Source: Streptomyces sp. CG4
Lineage (GTDB): Bacteria; Actinomycetota; Actinomycetes; Streptomycetales; Streptomycetaceae
Reading direction: 5' to 3'
NCBI RefSeq assembly: GCF_041080655.1
Contig: NZ_CP163525.1
Span: forward strand, 2,356,001 to 2,420,000
DNA length: 64,000 bases
This document shows positions 11,388-20,746 of the stretch, piece by piece. Position 1 is the first letter of the stretch. Each line of letters opens with the position of its first letter. The notes beneath the pieces were generated by a model, which was given only the letters and a program-made list of their open reading frames with translations, searched no databases and was not told the origin of the DNA. The position numbers and the translations under genes were made by a program.

Positions 11388-12437
11388 ATGCTCGATGCTC
11401 TCGACCGTGCCCTCATCCACGCCCTGCACCTGGACGGCCGGGCGCCGTTCAGCAGGATCGCCGAGGTGCTCGGGGTCTCGGCGCAGACCGTGGCCCGCCG
11501 CTATCGCCGGCTTCGTGCGGAGGCCGGGCTGCGTGTGGTGGGCCTCGCCGACCCGGACCGGGCGGGCCGCGCGCAGTGGCTGGTCCGGCTGACGGCGACG
11601 GCGCGTTCGGCGCAGGACATCGCCGGGGCGCTGGTGCGGCGGGCGGACACGTCCTGGGTGAAGCTGACTTCAGGGGGCACGGAGATCACGGCCGTGATCC
11701 ACGCCCCGGCCGAGGACGCCTCCCCCGGCTCCCTCCTGCTGCACGACATCCCGCGCACCGGCGGCATCACCGCCGTCTCCGCGCACTGCCTGCTCCATAC
11801 CTACCTGGGCGGCTCCGCCAACTGGAGGCGCAGCGCCGAGGCGCTCGACGAGGAGCAGCAGCGGGCGCTGGCGTACCGGGGAGGGGCGGCCGGGCAGGAG
11901 TGCCCGGAGCCCGCCGGGGCGTCCGCGCCGGAGTCGGGCGGTGGTACGGACGGGGTGCGTACGCCGGGCTCGGCAGACGCCGAGTTGTTCACCGCGCTGG
12001 AACGGGACGGACGGGCCGGGCAGGGGGAACTGGCCCGGGCGACCGGCTGGTCGCCCACGACCGTGGCCCGGCGGCTCGCCGAACTGCGGGCGGCGGGCGC
12101 ACTGTTCTTCGACGTGGAAGTGGACGCGGGACTCTTCGGCGTCCGCACCCGGGCCCTGCTGTGGCTGTCGGTGCGTCCGGCGGACCTGGAGCGGGTCGCG
12201 CTCGCCCTGGCCGGCCATGACGAGCTGGCCTTCGTGGCCGCGACCACCGGGCGGACCAACCTGGTCGCCCAGGCCCTGTGCCGCGATCCGGCCGACCTGC
12301 ACCGGTACCTGACGCGGCGGCTCGGCTCGCTGCGGGAGATCGACGCGCTGGAATCCAGTCCGGTGCTGCGCACGCTCAAGGCGGCGAGTCCGGTCCTGGT
12401 TCGGGGGCCGCGCGCGCCTGCCCACGGGGCCGGTTGA
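11388..12437 (+). CDS. Two-module Lrp/AsnC-type regulator
   Basis: A 349-residue regulator with two Lrp/AsnC halves. The first helix-turn-helix (LDALDRALIHALHLDGRAPF, with VSAQTVARRYRRL) is followed by a ligand/dimerisation domain. A Gly/Pro/Glu linker (about residues 165-195) leads to a second helix-turn-helix (LFTALERDGRAGQGELARAT, WSPTTVARRL) and a second sensor domain. Actinobacterial members of this form usually control a neighbouring transporter or catabolic gene. The convergent MFS exporter is the only nearby candidate. Confidence 0.88.
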   Translation: MLDALDRALIHALHLDGRAPFSRIAEVLGVSAQTVARRYRRLRAEAGLRVVGLADPDRAGRAQWLVRLTATARSAQDIAGALVRRADTSWVKLTSGGTEITAVIHAPAEDASPGSLLLHDIPRTGGITAVSAHCLLHTYLGGSANWRRSAEALDEEQQRALAYRGGAAGQECPEPAGASAPESGGGTDGVRTPGSADAELFTALERDGRAGQGELARATGWSPTTVARRLAELRAAGALFFDVEVDAGLFGVRTRALLWLSVRPADLERVALALAGHDELAFVAATTGRTNLVAQALCRDPADLHRYLTRRLGSLREIDALESSPVLRTLKAASPVLVRGPRAPAHGAG

Positions 12438-12454
12438 GAGCGGCCGCGACCGCG

Positions 12455-12572
12455 GGTGCGTCGCGGCTGGTCGCTCCCCCGAGTTCTCGGCTTCGCTCGA
12501 ATCCGGGGGACCCCCGGCGCGGCGGAGCCGCACATCGGTACAGCCCCGCGCCCCTGGGGGTGCAGCCGCCCC
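12455..12572. repeat. Dispersed Streptomyces intergenic palindromic repeat, composite copy
   Basis: A leftward copy of a GC-rich repeat (GCGGCGGAGCCGCACATCGG, then TACAGCCCCGCGCCCC) is interrupted by a small palindrome TCCCCC...GGGGGA (12475-12510) containing CTCGGCTTCGCTCGAATCC. It lies in the convergent gap between the AsnC and MFS genes, where it can act as a bidirectional terminator. Related copies lie at 25734-25807 and 56490-56565. Confidence 0.75.
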
Positions 12573-12589
12573 GCCCAGGCATCCTCCGG

Positions 12590-13984
12590 CTAAGCCTCCT
12601 CTCCCGTCCCGACCCTGGCGCTCGCCGCCCAGGCCACGGTCAGGAGTGCCGTTGCCACCCAGCAGGCGGCCTCTGGTGCGTGCGCCTTGGGCCAGGTCAG
12701 GTAGACGCTGCCGAGCAGGGCCACCCCCAGCGTGGCGCCCAGTTGCTGTACCGCGTTGAGGAGCCCGGCCGCGGAGCCGATCTCGTGGGGGCGCAGGGGT
12801 CGTAGGGCGAGGGTGAAGAAGGCCGGGGTGAACAGGCCGGCGCCGAAGCCGACGAGGGCGAGGGCGGGCAGCAGCGCGAGCGGAAAGTGCCTCGGCTCGG
12901 TCGTCGTCCGGTAGGCGGCCACGGCGGCGAGCAGTCCGGCCAGCAGCACCCCGAGTCCGTACGGCATCACCCGGCGCCCGTACCGCCGTACCAGTCGCGA
13001 ACCCGCCCACCAGGACGCGACCGCGAGCCCGGCCGACCACGGCAGCAGACTCAGGCCGGAGGTCAACACGCCTGCTCCGGCGTCGAGTTGGAGCTGGAGG
13101 ACGACCACGACGGTCAGTCCGTTGGTCACCGCGAAGAAGGCCGTGGAGGTCACGAGCGCGGCCGGGAATCCGCGATGTGTGAACAGGCTCGGCTCCAGCA
13201 GGGGGCGGGCCGTACCACGCTGACGGTGGACGAATCCAGCGAGCACGAGCAGGCCGGCCGACAGCGACAACCAGTCACGCAGGGGGAGTTCGAGGAGGTC
13301 GCCGCCGATCAGTGGGTACACCAGCAGGCCGGTGCCCAGCGCCGCCAGGACGGTGCCGGGCCAGTCGAGGGACGGGCGGTGCGGGGCGCGGTTCTCCGGG
13401 AGGTTGCGGGCGAGAGTCAGTACGATCGCCGCCACCGGCACGTTCACCAGGAACACGGACCGCCACGACGAGCCGAACAGGTCGGCGTGGGTCAGTACAC
13501 CGCCGACGACGGGTCCGCAGACGGCGGCCAGGCCCATCACCGGTCCGATGCTGCCGAGCGCCTTCGCCGTCTCCTCCCCCGAGAACATCGCCTTGATCAG
13601 CCCGATGGTCTGCGGAATGATCAGCGCCGCCGCGGCGCCCTGCACGGCCCGGAACGCGATGAGCGGGCCCGGCGCCGGTGCGAGGGCGCAGGCCACGGAC
13701 GCTGCCGTGAACACCGTGACGCCGAGGACGAACATCCGGCGCCGGCCCGCGATGTCCCCGAGCCGGCCGCCGGTGATGAGCAGCACGGCGAACGGCAGGG
13801 TGTAGGCGGCGCCGAACCACTGGACGTCGGAGACCGGCCCGCCCAGGTCGGCATGGACGGCCGGCGCGGCCACCTGGACGACGGTCGCGTCCAGCAGGTT
13901 CATCGCCTCGCCGAGCAACAGGGCGGCCAGGCCGGGCCAGCGCCGGCGGTAGGGAGTGGCCGAAGGCAGGTGGTGCGTCGTCAT
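12590..13984 (-). CDS. MFS drug exporter, DHA2-like (14 TM)
   Basis: A 464-residue major facilitator transporter. Motif A GGRLGDIAGRRRMF follows the second helix, and motif C-like text GPVMGLAAVCGPVVGGVLTH marks helix 5, the antiporter signature. The number of hydrophobic segments fits the 14-helix DHA2 group. The ATG at 13984 is chosen for MTTHHLPSATPYRRRWPGLA followed by the first helix with LLDATVVQVAAPAV. It probably exports small hydrophobic compounds by proton exchange, and is convergent with the AsnC-type regulator. Confidence 0.92.
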   Translation of the reverse strand: MTTHHLPSATPYRRRWPGLAALLLGEAMNLLDATVVQVAAPAVHADLGGPVSDVQWFGAAYTLPFAVLLITGGRLGDIAGRRRMFVLGVTVFTAASVACALAPAPGPLIAFRAVQGAAAALIIPQTIGLIKAMFSGEETAKALGSIGPVMGLAAVCGPVVGGVLTHADLFGSSWRSVFLVNVPVAAIVLTLARNLPENRAPHRPSLDWPGTVLAALGTGLLVYPLIGGDLLELPLRDWLSLSAGLLVLAGFVHRQRGTARPLLEPSLFTHRGFPAALVTSTAFFAVTNGLTVVVVLQLQLDAGAGVLTSGLSLLPWSAGLAVASWWAGSRLVRRYGRRVMPYGLGVLLAGLLAAVAAYRTTTEPRHFPLALLPALALVGFGAGLFTPAFFTLALRPLRPHEIGSAAGLLNAVQQLGATLGVALLGSVYLTWPKAHAPEAACWVATALLTVAWAASARVGTGEEA

Positions 13985-14180
13985 GGGGTTCCTCTCACGC
14001 TCGCTACGGGACCGGAAGCGACCGGCCCGGGGCCAGCGTGGGAGGGGCGGGCGAGCAGACTCCACCGGGAGCGGCCAGTCTGCGGATTTCTTCCATCGCG
14101 TCGGCTGTCGCCGCGGAAAACCCACGGCGATCGACGGGGTCCGGGGGGGTGCACCGGCGCCGGGAGCCAGGGCCTGCACG

Positions 14181-14215
14181 ACGCGGGCGCCCCCGGTTTC
14201 CGGGGGCGCCCGCGT
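14181..14215 (-). terminator. Very strong terminator of the ABC binding-protein gene
   Basis: ACGCGGGCGCCCCCGG (14181-14196) and its exact complement (14200-14215) form a 16-bp perfect stem with a TTT loop, 35 bp beyond the stop of the leftward gene. Confidence 0.9.
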
Positions 14216-14249
14216 CGGCGCGTTCAGGGTCGCGGCGGAGGAGGAGACG

Positions 14250-15212
14250 TCAGGAGAGGCCGGAGGACTTCAGCCAGGCCTTGGCGACGTCCAGCGGGTC
14301 CTTGTTCTGGGCCTGCACCTGGGTGTCCAGGTCCAGCAGGGTCGCGGTGTCGAGCTTGGCCGAGACCGCGTTGAGCGCGTCGACGCCCTTCTTGGACACG
14401 GCGCTCTTGTAGACGAGGGGCTGGACGTTCTCGTAGCCGAAGAGGTTCTTCGGGTCCTGCAGGACGACGAACTTCTGCGTGGAGATGGTCGGGTCGGTGG
14501 TGAAGATGTCCGCGACCTGCACGGCGTCCTTCTTCAGTGCCGCCTGGGTGAGCGGGCCGCCCGCGTCCAGCGCCCGGAAGGACTTGAACTCGAGGCCGTA
14601 GACGGACTTCAGGCCCACCAGGCCCTGCTGCCGGGTCTGGAACTCCGGCGACGCGCCGATGACCAGGTCCTTCGCGAGGTCCTTCAGGTCGGCGATGGAG
14701 GACTTCTCGGTGAGGTGGTACTTCGCCGCGGTGGCCGCGTTGACCGTCACCGAGTCCTTGGACTGCGCCGCCGCGGGCTCCAGCAGGGCCAGCTTGGAGT
14801 CCAGCTTGGCCTCGATGGCCGTCGTGGTGGCGGCGGCCGTCTTCGGCTTCGCGTTCTGGTCGAGGTAGGCCAGCAACGCGCCGTTGTACTCGGGCAGCAC
14901 CTTGATGGAACCGTTCTTGAGCAGGCCGTACGTGGTCTCGCGGCTGCCGATGTTCGGCTTGTACGAGACCTTGATCCCCTTGGCCTTGAGGGCCTCGCCG
15001 TAGATGTCGGCGAGCAGGGTGCTCTCGGGAAAGTTGTTGGACCCGACGATGACGCTGCCGTCGGCGGCCTTGCCGTCGTCCGTCAGGGGGTTGCCGCCGG
15101 ACTTGCCGGTGGAGGAACAGCCCGCCAGCAGAGCCGTCGCCGCCGCAAGGGCGACCATCGTCGCGCCTCGGTTCCTCCGGATGGACCTGCTGATGCGGTT
15201 GGTGGAAGTCAC
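14250..15212 (-). CDS. Osmoprotectant (glycine betaine/choline) ABC transporter binding lipoprotein
   Basis: A 320-residue lipoprotein of the OpuAC/ProX family. The N-terminus has a basic stretch, a hydrophobic core and the lipobox LLAGC (Cys32). The mature domain begins VIVGSNNFPESTLLADIYGE, the usual start of quaternary-amine binding proteins, and includes VLPEYNGALLAYL and VQVADIFTTDPTI. The GTG at 15212 gives VTSTNRISRSIRRNRGATMV; its ribosome site is weak and an internal ATG (MVALAAAT) is a less likely start. The permeases and ATPase it should serve are 4 kb to the right (19428-21942), separated by the conservon. Confidence 0.9.
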   Translation of the reverse strand: MTSTNRISRSIRRNRGATMVALAAATALLAGCSSTGKSGGNPLTDDGKAADGSVIVGSNNFPESTLLADIYGEALKAKGIKVSYKPNIGSRETTYGLLKNGSIKVLPEYNGALLAYLDQNAKPKTAAATTTAIEAKLDSKLALLEPAAAQSKDSVTVNAATAAKYHLTEKSSIADLKDLAKDLVIGASPEFQTRQQGLVGLKSVYGLEFKSFRALDAGGPLTQAALKKDAVQVADIFTTDPTISTQKFVVLQDPKNLFGYENVQPLVYKSAVSKKGVDALNAVSAKLDTATLLDLDTQVQAQNKDPLDVAKAWLKSSGLS

Positions 15213-15443
15213 CCACTGATCCAATCCAGCCGGTTCTCCGTCAGTCAAGGGCCGCAGGTCACCGATTGGCCTCGATCTGTGCTCACTTGTGTACGGACAG
15301 CGGTCCCTTCGTAACTGATTCTTGATGAAAGGCACACTGCTTGATCCTTCAAGCGACTGTAGTCTCTGGGGCAGTTGAGATCGGCCACAGCGGCGTGACG
15401 GGGCCCGCTTCGGTGTCGGAAACACACCCATGAAGGAGGCCCG

Positions 15444-17897
15444 GTGTCCACGAAGCAGGTGGACCCGCCCGCCCGGCACGCCCCCGCACGCGGCGGTGCA
15501 CAGGGATTCGCCGGTGCAGGGAGCTTCGCCGACCGCTGGCCCTTCCGGCGCAAGCTCAACCTGCTGGTCGGCATCCCGCTGACGGTCATCGCCGTCCTGC
15601 TGTCGTACCTGTTCACCGACCAGGTGCAGGAGTCGGCCGGCGCCGCCTCGGCTGCCCGGCTGGTACGGGACAGCGCGCAGGTGGCACGGCTCGTGGACCG
15701 GGTCGAGGCCGAACACCAGCAGGCCATCCTGCTCTCGGCGCGCTACGAGTCCGGGTCCGCCCGGCCCGCCGCATCCGCCTACCGCGCGGCGCAGGAGGCG
15801 GTCGACGCACAGGTGACGACGGTGCGCGCGGCCTTCGGCGACCGGCTGCCGGACAGCGAGGCACAGGCGCTGCGCGAGGTGGCGGGACTGTCCAGCCTGC
15901 GCGGCACGGTGGAGCAGTCGTATCTGCCGGCCGACAACATCGACCCCGCCTACACGAGCGCCGCCCAGCGGCTGATCGACGGCCTCGGCCTGGACCGCGA
16001 CGCGGACCTGGCCACCACCTTCACCGGCAATCTGCTGGACTCGCTGCTGCGCGCGGACGCGGCCCACGGCGCCTTCGAGACCAATGTGTTCGCCGCGACC
16101 ACGGGGGACACCAACGCGCTGATCGAGTTCACCAACGCGGTCGGCGCCTACGACCAGTACACCCACCAGGCCGACCGGTTCGCCCGGTTCGCCTCCGATG
16201 CGCAGGCCGAGTTGCTCGGCGGCATCGAGCACAGCGCGGCGCAGCGCCGTATCGCCGCCTCCTACGCCGACTTGCAGGTCGACGCCGGGCAACTGCAGGC
16301 GGACACCCCGGCCAAGATCCAGCGGGCGGTCCAGACCGCACTGAACGAGTACCCGGACTATCCCGAACAGGCCGCCGCCCGACTGAAGATCACCACCGCG
16401 CTGATCGGCCGGATCGCCGACCGCGCCGACGCCGCGGCCGGCTCCGCGCGGGGGCGGGCCTGGCTGCTGCTGAGCGGCGCGCTGATCGCGTTCGCGCTGT
16501 GGATCGCCTTCGCGGTGCTGGTACGGCGCTCGGTGATCCGGCCCGTGCAGGCGCTCACCGGGGCCGCGCGGGAGGTCGCCGAGGTGGCGGGGCGCGAGCT
16601 GGCCCGGGTGGCCGACGACGACGCCGAGGACGACGGGCCGCCCCGGCTGCGGGACATGCCGGTGACCGCGCGTGACGAGATCGGCGACCTGGCCGAGGCG
16701 TTCAACCGGGTGCAGACCACCGCCGCCGCACTGCTGGCGCGGCAGGTGCTCAGCCGGCGCAACACCGCCGAGATGTTCGGGAACGTGGGCCGCCGCGTCA
16801 GCAACCTGACGACACGTCAACTCGCGCTGATCGACTCGGTGGAGCGCGGTGAGACCGATCCGGCGCTGTTGGAACGCCTCTACGCCATCGACCACATCGC
16901 CGTACGACTGCGCCGCAACGCCGACAGTCTGATGCTGCTGGCCGGCATCCGCGAGACCGTCCTGGACGGTGCACCGACGGCGCTGTCGAATGTCGTCCGG
17001 GCCGCGCTCGGGCAGATCGAGGGCTATCAGCGGGTACGGCTGTACGTCGCATCGGACGCGATGGTCGAGCCCGACATCATCGGCGACCTCACCCTGATGC
17101 TGGCCGAACTCCTGGAGAACGCCGTGTCGTTCTCGCCCGAGGACAGCCCGGTGGAGGTGACGGTCCGGTGCGGCGCGCAAGGTGCCCACGTGGTGATCAC
17201 CGACCACGGCCTCGGCATGAGCGCCGACCGGCTCGACGAGGAGAACGCCCGCCTGATCCGCCGCGAACGCCTGGACCTGGTACCGACGAAGGTGCTGGGC
17301 CTGTTCGTGGTCGGCGCACTGGCCCGCCGCCGGGCGATCGGCGTCGAACTGACCCACACCCCGGGCGGCGGCGTGACGGCGAAGGCGACGTTGCCGGCCG
17401 CACTGCTGCTGACGGTGAGCCCGGGGGCCGTTACGCCGGCCAGGGGGACATCGCCGGACACACCGCCCCTGTCGCCCAGCGGAACGGCAGCCCCCGGCCC
17501 CGACCCCGCTCCCGCCTCCGCCCCTGCAGCCACCGGCGCGCACGGCGAACCGGCTCCGGCCGACCCTGCCGACCCGGCCGGCCCGGCCCCTCTCGGCGGA
17601 TCCGGCTCAGGCGCCTCCCGCCCGCTGCGCCGCCGCGTCCGCGGTGCCACCCTCGCCACGACCGCCGGCGCGGCGCACTCCGTGCCGCAGGCGGTCCGCA
17701 CCCGGGACGCGGAGGCCGAGCGCCGCGCGCTGGAGGAGTTCGAGGCCGCCGTCGCCCGCGCCCACCGCGACTGCGACACGGCGAGCCACCCCCGCCCGCC
17801 GCACGACCACCCCGCACCCCCGCCCGCCCCGGGCGAGGCCGGCCCCCCGCTCGCCCCCGAACAGCACACCCCCCTCCCCGAAGGAGCCGACAGTTGA
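15444..17897 (+). CDS. cvnA: Conservon sensor, nitrate/nitrite-sensor-like histidine kinase
   Basis: An 817-residue membrane sensor and first gene of a conservon (cvnABCD). Transmembrane segment 1 is near residues 38-58 (LNLLVGIPLTVIAVLLSYLF) and is followed by a large extracytoplasmic sensor domain. Segment 2 is WLLLSGALIAFALWIAFAVL near residue 345, then a HAMP region and an HATPase domain with N-box ELLENAVSFSPE and G-box DHGLGMS. As in other CvnA proteins, a clear phosphoacceptor His box is not evident. The C-terminal 170 residues are Pro/Ala-rich. The GTG at 15444 follows GAAGGAGGC. CvnA proteins assemble with CvnB-D at the membrane in a complex likened to eukaryotic G-protein systems. 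Confidence 0.93.
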   Translation: MSTKQVDPPARHAPARGGAQGFAGAGSFADRWPFRRKLNLLVGIPLTVIAVLLSYLFTDQVQESAGAASAARLVRDSAQVARLVDRVEAEHQQAILLSARYESGSARPAASAYRAAQEAVDAQVTTVRAAFGDRLPDSEAQALREVAGLSSLRGTVEQSYLPADNIDPAYTSAAQRLIDGLGLDRDADLATTFTGNLLDSLLRADAAHGAFETNVFAATTGDTNALIEFTNAVGAYDQYTHQADRFARFASDAQAELLGGIEHSAAQRRIAASYADLQVDAGQLQADTPAKIQRAVQTALNEYPDYPEQAAARLKITTALIGRIADRADAAAGSARGRAWLLLSGALIAFALWIAFAVLVRRSVIRPVQALTGAAREVAEVAGRELARVADDDAEDDGPPRLRDMPVTARDEIGDLAEAFNRVQTTAAALLARQVLSRRNTAEMFGNVGRRVSNLTTRQLALIDSVERGETDPALLERLYAIDHIAVRLRRNADSLMLLAGIRETVLDGAPTALSNVVRAALGQIEGYQRVRLYVASDAMVEPDIIGDLTLMLAELLENAVSFSPEDSPVEVTVRCGAQGAHVVITDHGLGMSADRLDEENARLIRRERLDLVPTKVLGLFVVGALARRRAIGVELTHTPGGGVTAKATLPAALLLTVSPGAVTPARGTSPDTPPLSPSGTAAPGPDPAPASAPAATGAHGEPAPADPADPAGPAPLGGSGSGASRPLRRRVRGATLATTAGAAHSVPQAVRTRDAEAERRALEEFEAAVARAHRDCDTASHPRPPHDHPAPPPAPGEAGPPLAPEQHTPLPEGADS

Positions 17898-18370
17898 GCA
17901 CGTCGACAGGTGACACCCCGCCCGGCGGCGCCGCGCCGGCCGATCTGCAGGCGGCCGCGGCCGACTTCACCTGGTTGCTGAACCGCTTCGCGACCGGGAC
18001 CGCGGGCGTCGTGGACGCGATCGCCGTGTCCTCCGACGGCCTGCTGATCGCGGTGTCGGAGCTGCGCGAACACGCCGACTCCGAGCGGCTCGCGGCGATC
18101 GTCTCGGGCATCACCAGCCTGGCCGCGGGCGCCTCCGGCAACTACGGTCTGGGCGGCCTCAACAAGGTCATCATCGATCTCGAGGGCGGCCATGTGATCG
18201 TCTCCGCGATCGGCAGCGGCGCCGTGCTCGGCGTCGTCACCGGCAAGGAGGCGAAGCTCGGCAACATCGCCTACGAGATGACCCTGTTCGCCAACCGCGC
18301 CGGCGCCGCGCTCAGCCCGCAGCTGGTGCTGGAGCTGAAGAACTCCGTCGCCGCCGCGTCGGGCCGCTGA
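17894..18370 (+). CDS. cvnB: Conservon roadblock/LC7 protein
   Basis: A 158-residue roadblock/LC7-domain protein (FTWLLNRFATGTAGVVDAIA, then VSSDGLLIAVSE and GGHVIVSAIGSGAVLGVVT). It starts with TTG at 17894 inside the cvnA stop (TTGA overlap) after an AAGGAG site, so translation is coupled. Roadblock proteins regulate small GTPases, consistent with a partner role for CvnD. Confidence 0.93.
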   Translation: MSTSTGDTPPGGAAPADLQAAAADFTWLLNRFATGTAGVVDAIAVSSDGLLIAVSELREHADSERLAAIVSGITSLAAGASGNYGLGGLNKVIIDLEGGHVIVSAIGSGAVLGVVTGKEAKLGNIAYEMTLFANRAGAALSPQLVLELKNSVAAASGR

Positions 18371-18407
18371 GCAGGCTCGGACCGGGCGGACAGGGCGGAC
18401 ACGGCTG

Positions 18408-18830
18408 ATGGACAGGGCGGACGGCACTCCTCTCCCGGACCCGGTCCGCCCCTCCTCCGCGCCCGCCGTGCGGCCGTACCTCGTCACCGCCGGCCGGATC
18501 GCGGACACCGGCTCCGGCCGGGCGATGCCCCTGGAGACCCAGGTTGTCGCCACCGTCGCCGGGCTCGACGCGCTCGGCCGGCTCTCCTTCGAGCGGCACG
18601 ACATCGTCGCCGCCTGCCGGCTGCCGCAGTCGCTCGCGGAACTCGCGGCCCGGCTGCGGCTGCATCTGAACGTGGTCCGCGTCCTCGCCGAAGATCTGTG
18701 CGAGGCGGGCCAGTTGGCGGTGTACGTGCCCGACGTCGCCGCCACCCACGACGCGTCCGTCCTGCGCAGGCTCATCGATGGCCTCAGGGCCATCCCCGAC
18801 TCCCGAGGAATACCGAGTGACATCGACTGA
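18408..18830 (+). CDS. cvnC: Conservon DUF742 protein
   Basis: A 140-residue DUF742 protein, the third conservon component. It has the conserved VRPYLVTAGR near residue 20 and a winged-helix-like region SLAELAARLRLHLNVVRVLA. The last 14 bp overlap the cvnD start. Its biochemical role is undefined; it is thought to bridge the sensor and the GTPase. Confidence 0.92.
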   Translation: MDRADGTPLPDPVRPSSAPAVRPYLVTAGRIADTGSGRAMPLETQVVATVAGLDALGRLSFERHDIVAACRLPQSLAELAARLRLHLNVVRVLAEDLCEAGQLAVYVPDVAATHDASVLRRLIDGLRAIPDSRGIPSDID

Positions 18831-19422
18831 ACCGCTCGTCGGGGACGCGCCGGCCGAACCCCCCACCGCCGTACGGCCGCCGCTGCCGGTGAAGATGGTC
18901 ATCGCGGGCGGCTTCGGCGTGGGCAAGACCACCACCGTCGGTTCGGTCTCGGAGATCGAGCCGCTGACCACCGAGGCGTCGATCACCGAGGTAGCGGCAG
19001 GCGTGGACGACCTCGCGCACACGCCGCGCAAGACCACCACGACCGTCGCGATGGACTTCGGCTGCCTCACCATCGACCCGACGCTGAAGCTGTACCTCTT
19101 CGGCACGCCCGGGCAGGAGCGGTTCGGGTTCATGTGGGACGACCTCGTGGAGGGCGCGGTCGGCGGGCTCGTCATCGTCGACACCCGGCGGCTGGACGAC
19201 TGCTACGCGGCCGTCGACTACTTCGAGCACAAGGGCATCCCGTTCGCCGTCGCGGTCAACGCCTTCGACGGCACGGTGGAACACACCCTGGAGGAGGTCC
19301 GCTGGGCGCTGGACGTCTCCGCCGGCGTGCCGGTCGTGGTCTTCGACGCCCGCGAACGCGGCTCGGTGCGGGACGCCCTGCTCGTCGTCCTCGAACTGGC
19401 CCTGGCCCGCACCGAGCGGTAG
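18817..19422 (+). CDS. cvnD: Conservon Ras-like GTP/ATP-binding protein
   Basis: A 201-residue P-loop GTPase-like protein. The Walker A is GGFGVGKTTTV, switch-region text is TTVAMDFGCLTI, and LYLFGTPGQERFGFMWDDLV is the DxxG-like GTPGQERF element seen in CvnD proteins. It starts with GTG at 18817 inside cvnC. No P450 (cvnE) follows; the next gene is convergent 5 bp away, so this conservon is a four-gene version. Confidence 0.93.
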   Translation: MTSTEPLVGDAPAEPPTAVRPPLPVKMVIAGGFGVGKTTTVGSVSEIEPLTTEASITEVAAGVDDLAHTPRKTTTTVAMDFGCLTIDPTLKLYLFGTPGQERFGFMWDDLVEGAVGGLVIVDTRRLDDCYAAVDYFEHKGIPFAVAVNAFDGTVEHTLEEVRWALDVSAGVPVVVFDARERGSVRDALLVVLELALARTER

Positions 19423-19427
19423 TCGCC

Positions 19428-20096
19428 TCAACCGCTCCTGCGCACGCCCGGAGACACCGTGATCCGGGACACCGCCCAGAACACCACGAGGGTGGCCAGG
19501 GCGAGGCCCGCGACCAGGGTGGCGCCGCCGACGACCTTGTCGTAGTTCTTCTGGTAGAGGCCGTCGATGATGTACCGGCCGAGCCCGCCGAGGCTGACAT
19601 AGGCGGCGATGGTGGCGGTGGAGACGATCTGGATGGCCGCCGTACGCAGGCCGCTCAGGATGAGGGGCAGCGCGACCGGCACCTCCACCTGGAACAGCAC
19701 CCGCGCCTCGGGCATCCCCATGCCCCGCGCGGCGTCCACGGGCGAGGGGTCGACGGAGCGGATCGCCTCGTAGGTGGTGACCAGGATCGGCGGTACGGCG
19801 AGCACGACCAGCGGGATCATCACCGGCAGCAGTCCGAAGCCGATCCAGATGAACATCAGGACGAGGAGACCGAAGCTGGGCAGGGCCCGGCCCGCGGTGG
19901 CGATCATCGCGAGGGCGTTGCCGCCGCGGCCGTAGTGGCCGGTGATCAGGCCGATGGGCAGGCCGATCACGGCGGCGAACAGCAGCGCTTCCAGCGCGTA
20001 CGTGATGTGCTCGGCGAGCCGGGTGGGGATGCCGTCATAGCCGTGCCAGTGGGCGCTGTCGCTGAAGAAGGCGTGCGCGAAGTTGAGGACGTTCAC
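19428..20096 (-). CDS. Osmoprotectant ABC transporter permease (second)
   Basis: A 222-residue inner-membrane permease of the ProW/OpuCB type. It has about five hydrophobic helices and the EAA-like cytoplasmic loop DAARGMGMPEARVLFQVEVP that docks on the ATPase. The GTG at 20096 overlaps the stop of the preceding permease by 4 bp. It is the last gene of the leftward ATPase-permease-permease operon. Confidence 0.92.
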   Translation of the reverse strand: MNVLNFAHAFFSDSAHWHGYDGIPTRLAEHITYALEALLFAAVIGLPIGLITGHYGRGGNALAMIATAGRALPSFGLLVLMFIWIGFGLLPVMIPLVVLAVPPILVTTYEAIRSVDPSPVDAARGMGMPEARVLFQVEVPVALPLILSGLRTAAIQIVSTATIAAYVSLGGLGRYIIDGLYQKNYDKVVGGATLVAGLALATLVVFWAVSRITVSPGVRRSG

Positions 20097-20746
20097 CGGG
20101 TGGCACCCTTCCTCGGCATCCAGGGGGTGAGGAGACGGCGGACCAGGACCAGCAGGCCGTCGGCGAGGATGCCCAGCACCGCCGTCGTCAGCACCGAGTT
20201 CACGGCCAGGGCCGGACGGTGGTACGTGGTCGCGTCGTTGAGCAGGTTGCCGAGGGCGCCCTGGTTGCCGATGAGCATGCCGACGCTGACCAGGGAGAGG
20301 CTGGAGACGACCGCCACCCTGAGGCCCGCGATGATCGCGGGCGCGGCGATGGGCAGCTGGATCTGGAGATAACGGCGTACGGGGCCGAAGCCCATGGCCT
20401 GTGCGGCGGCCAGGGTCTCCTGCGGGACCGAGCGGACGCCGTCCACGATGCCGGGCACCAGCACCACCAGGCTGTAGACCGCGAGCGGGATCATCACCGT
20501 CATCTCGCTCTGGCCGAAGTAGTCGATGAGGACGACGAAGAAGGCCAGCGACGGAATCGAGTAGAGCACGGTGGTGATGCCGAGCACGGGCGGGTAGACC
20601 CAGCGGAAGCGTACGCAGAGCTGGGCCACCGGCAGCGCGACGAGCAGGGCGGCCAGCACCGGCAGCAGGCCCTCGCGCACATGCAGGCCGACGAGTCCGA
20701 GCCAGCTGTGCTGGAGGTCGCTCGGGAGGTCGAAGAAGCCCTTCAC
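20093..20746 (-). CDS. Osmoprotectant ABC transporter permease (first)
   Basis: A 217-residue permease of the same family with the docking loop LAAAQAMGFGPVRRYLQIQL. The first helix begins at LLPVLAALLVALPVAQLCV. The GTG at 20746 overlaps the ATPase stop by 4 bp. Together with the following permease it should form a heterodimeric channel for glycine betaine, choline or a similar compatible solute. Confidence 0.92.
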   Translation of the reverse strand: MKGFFDLPSDLQHSWLGLVGLHVREGLLPVLAALLVALPVAQLCVRFRWVYPPVLGITTVLYSIPSLAFFVVLIDYFGQSEMTVMIPLAVYSLVVLVPGIVDGVRSVPQETLAAAQAMGFGPVRRYLQIQLPIAAPAIIAGLRVAVVSSLSLVSVGMLIGNQGALGNLLNDATTYHRPALAVNSVLTTAVLGILADGLLVLVRRLLTPWMPRKGATR

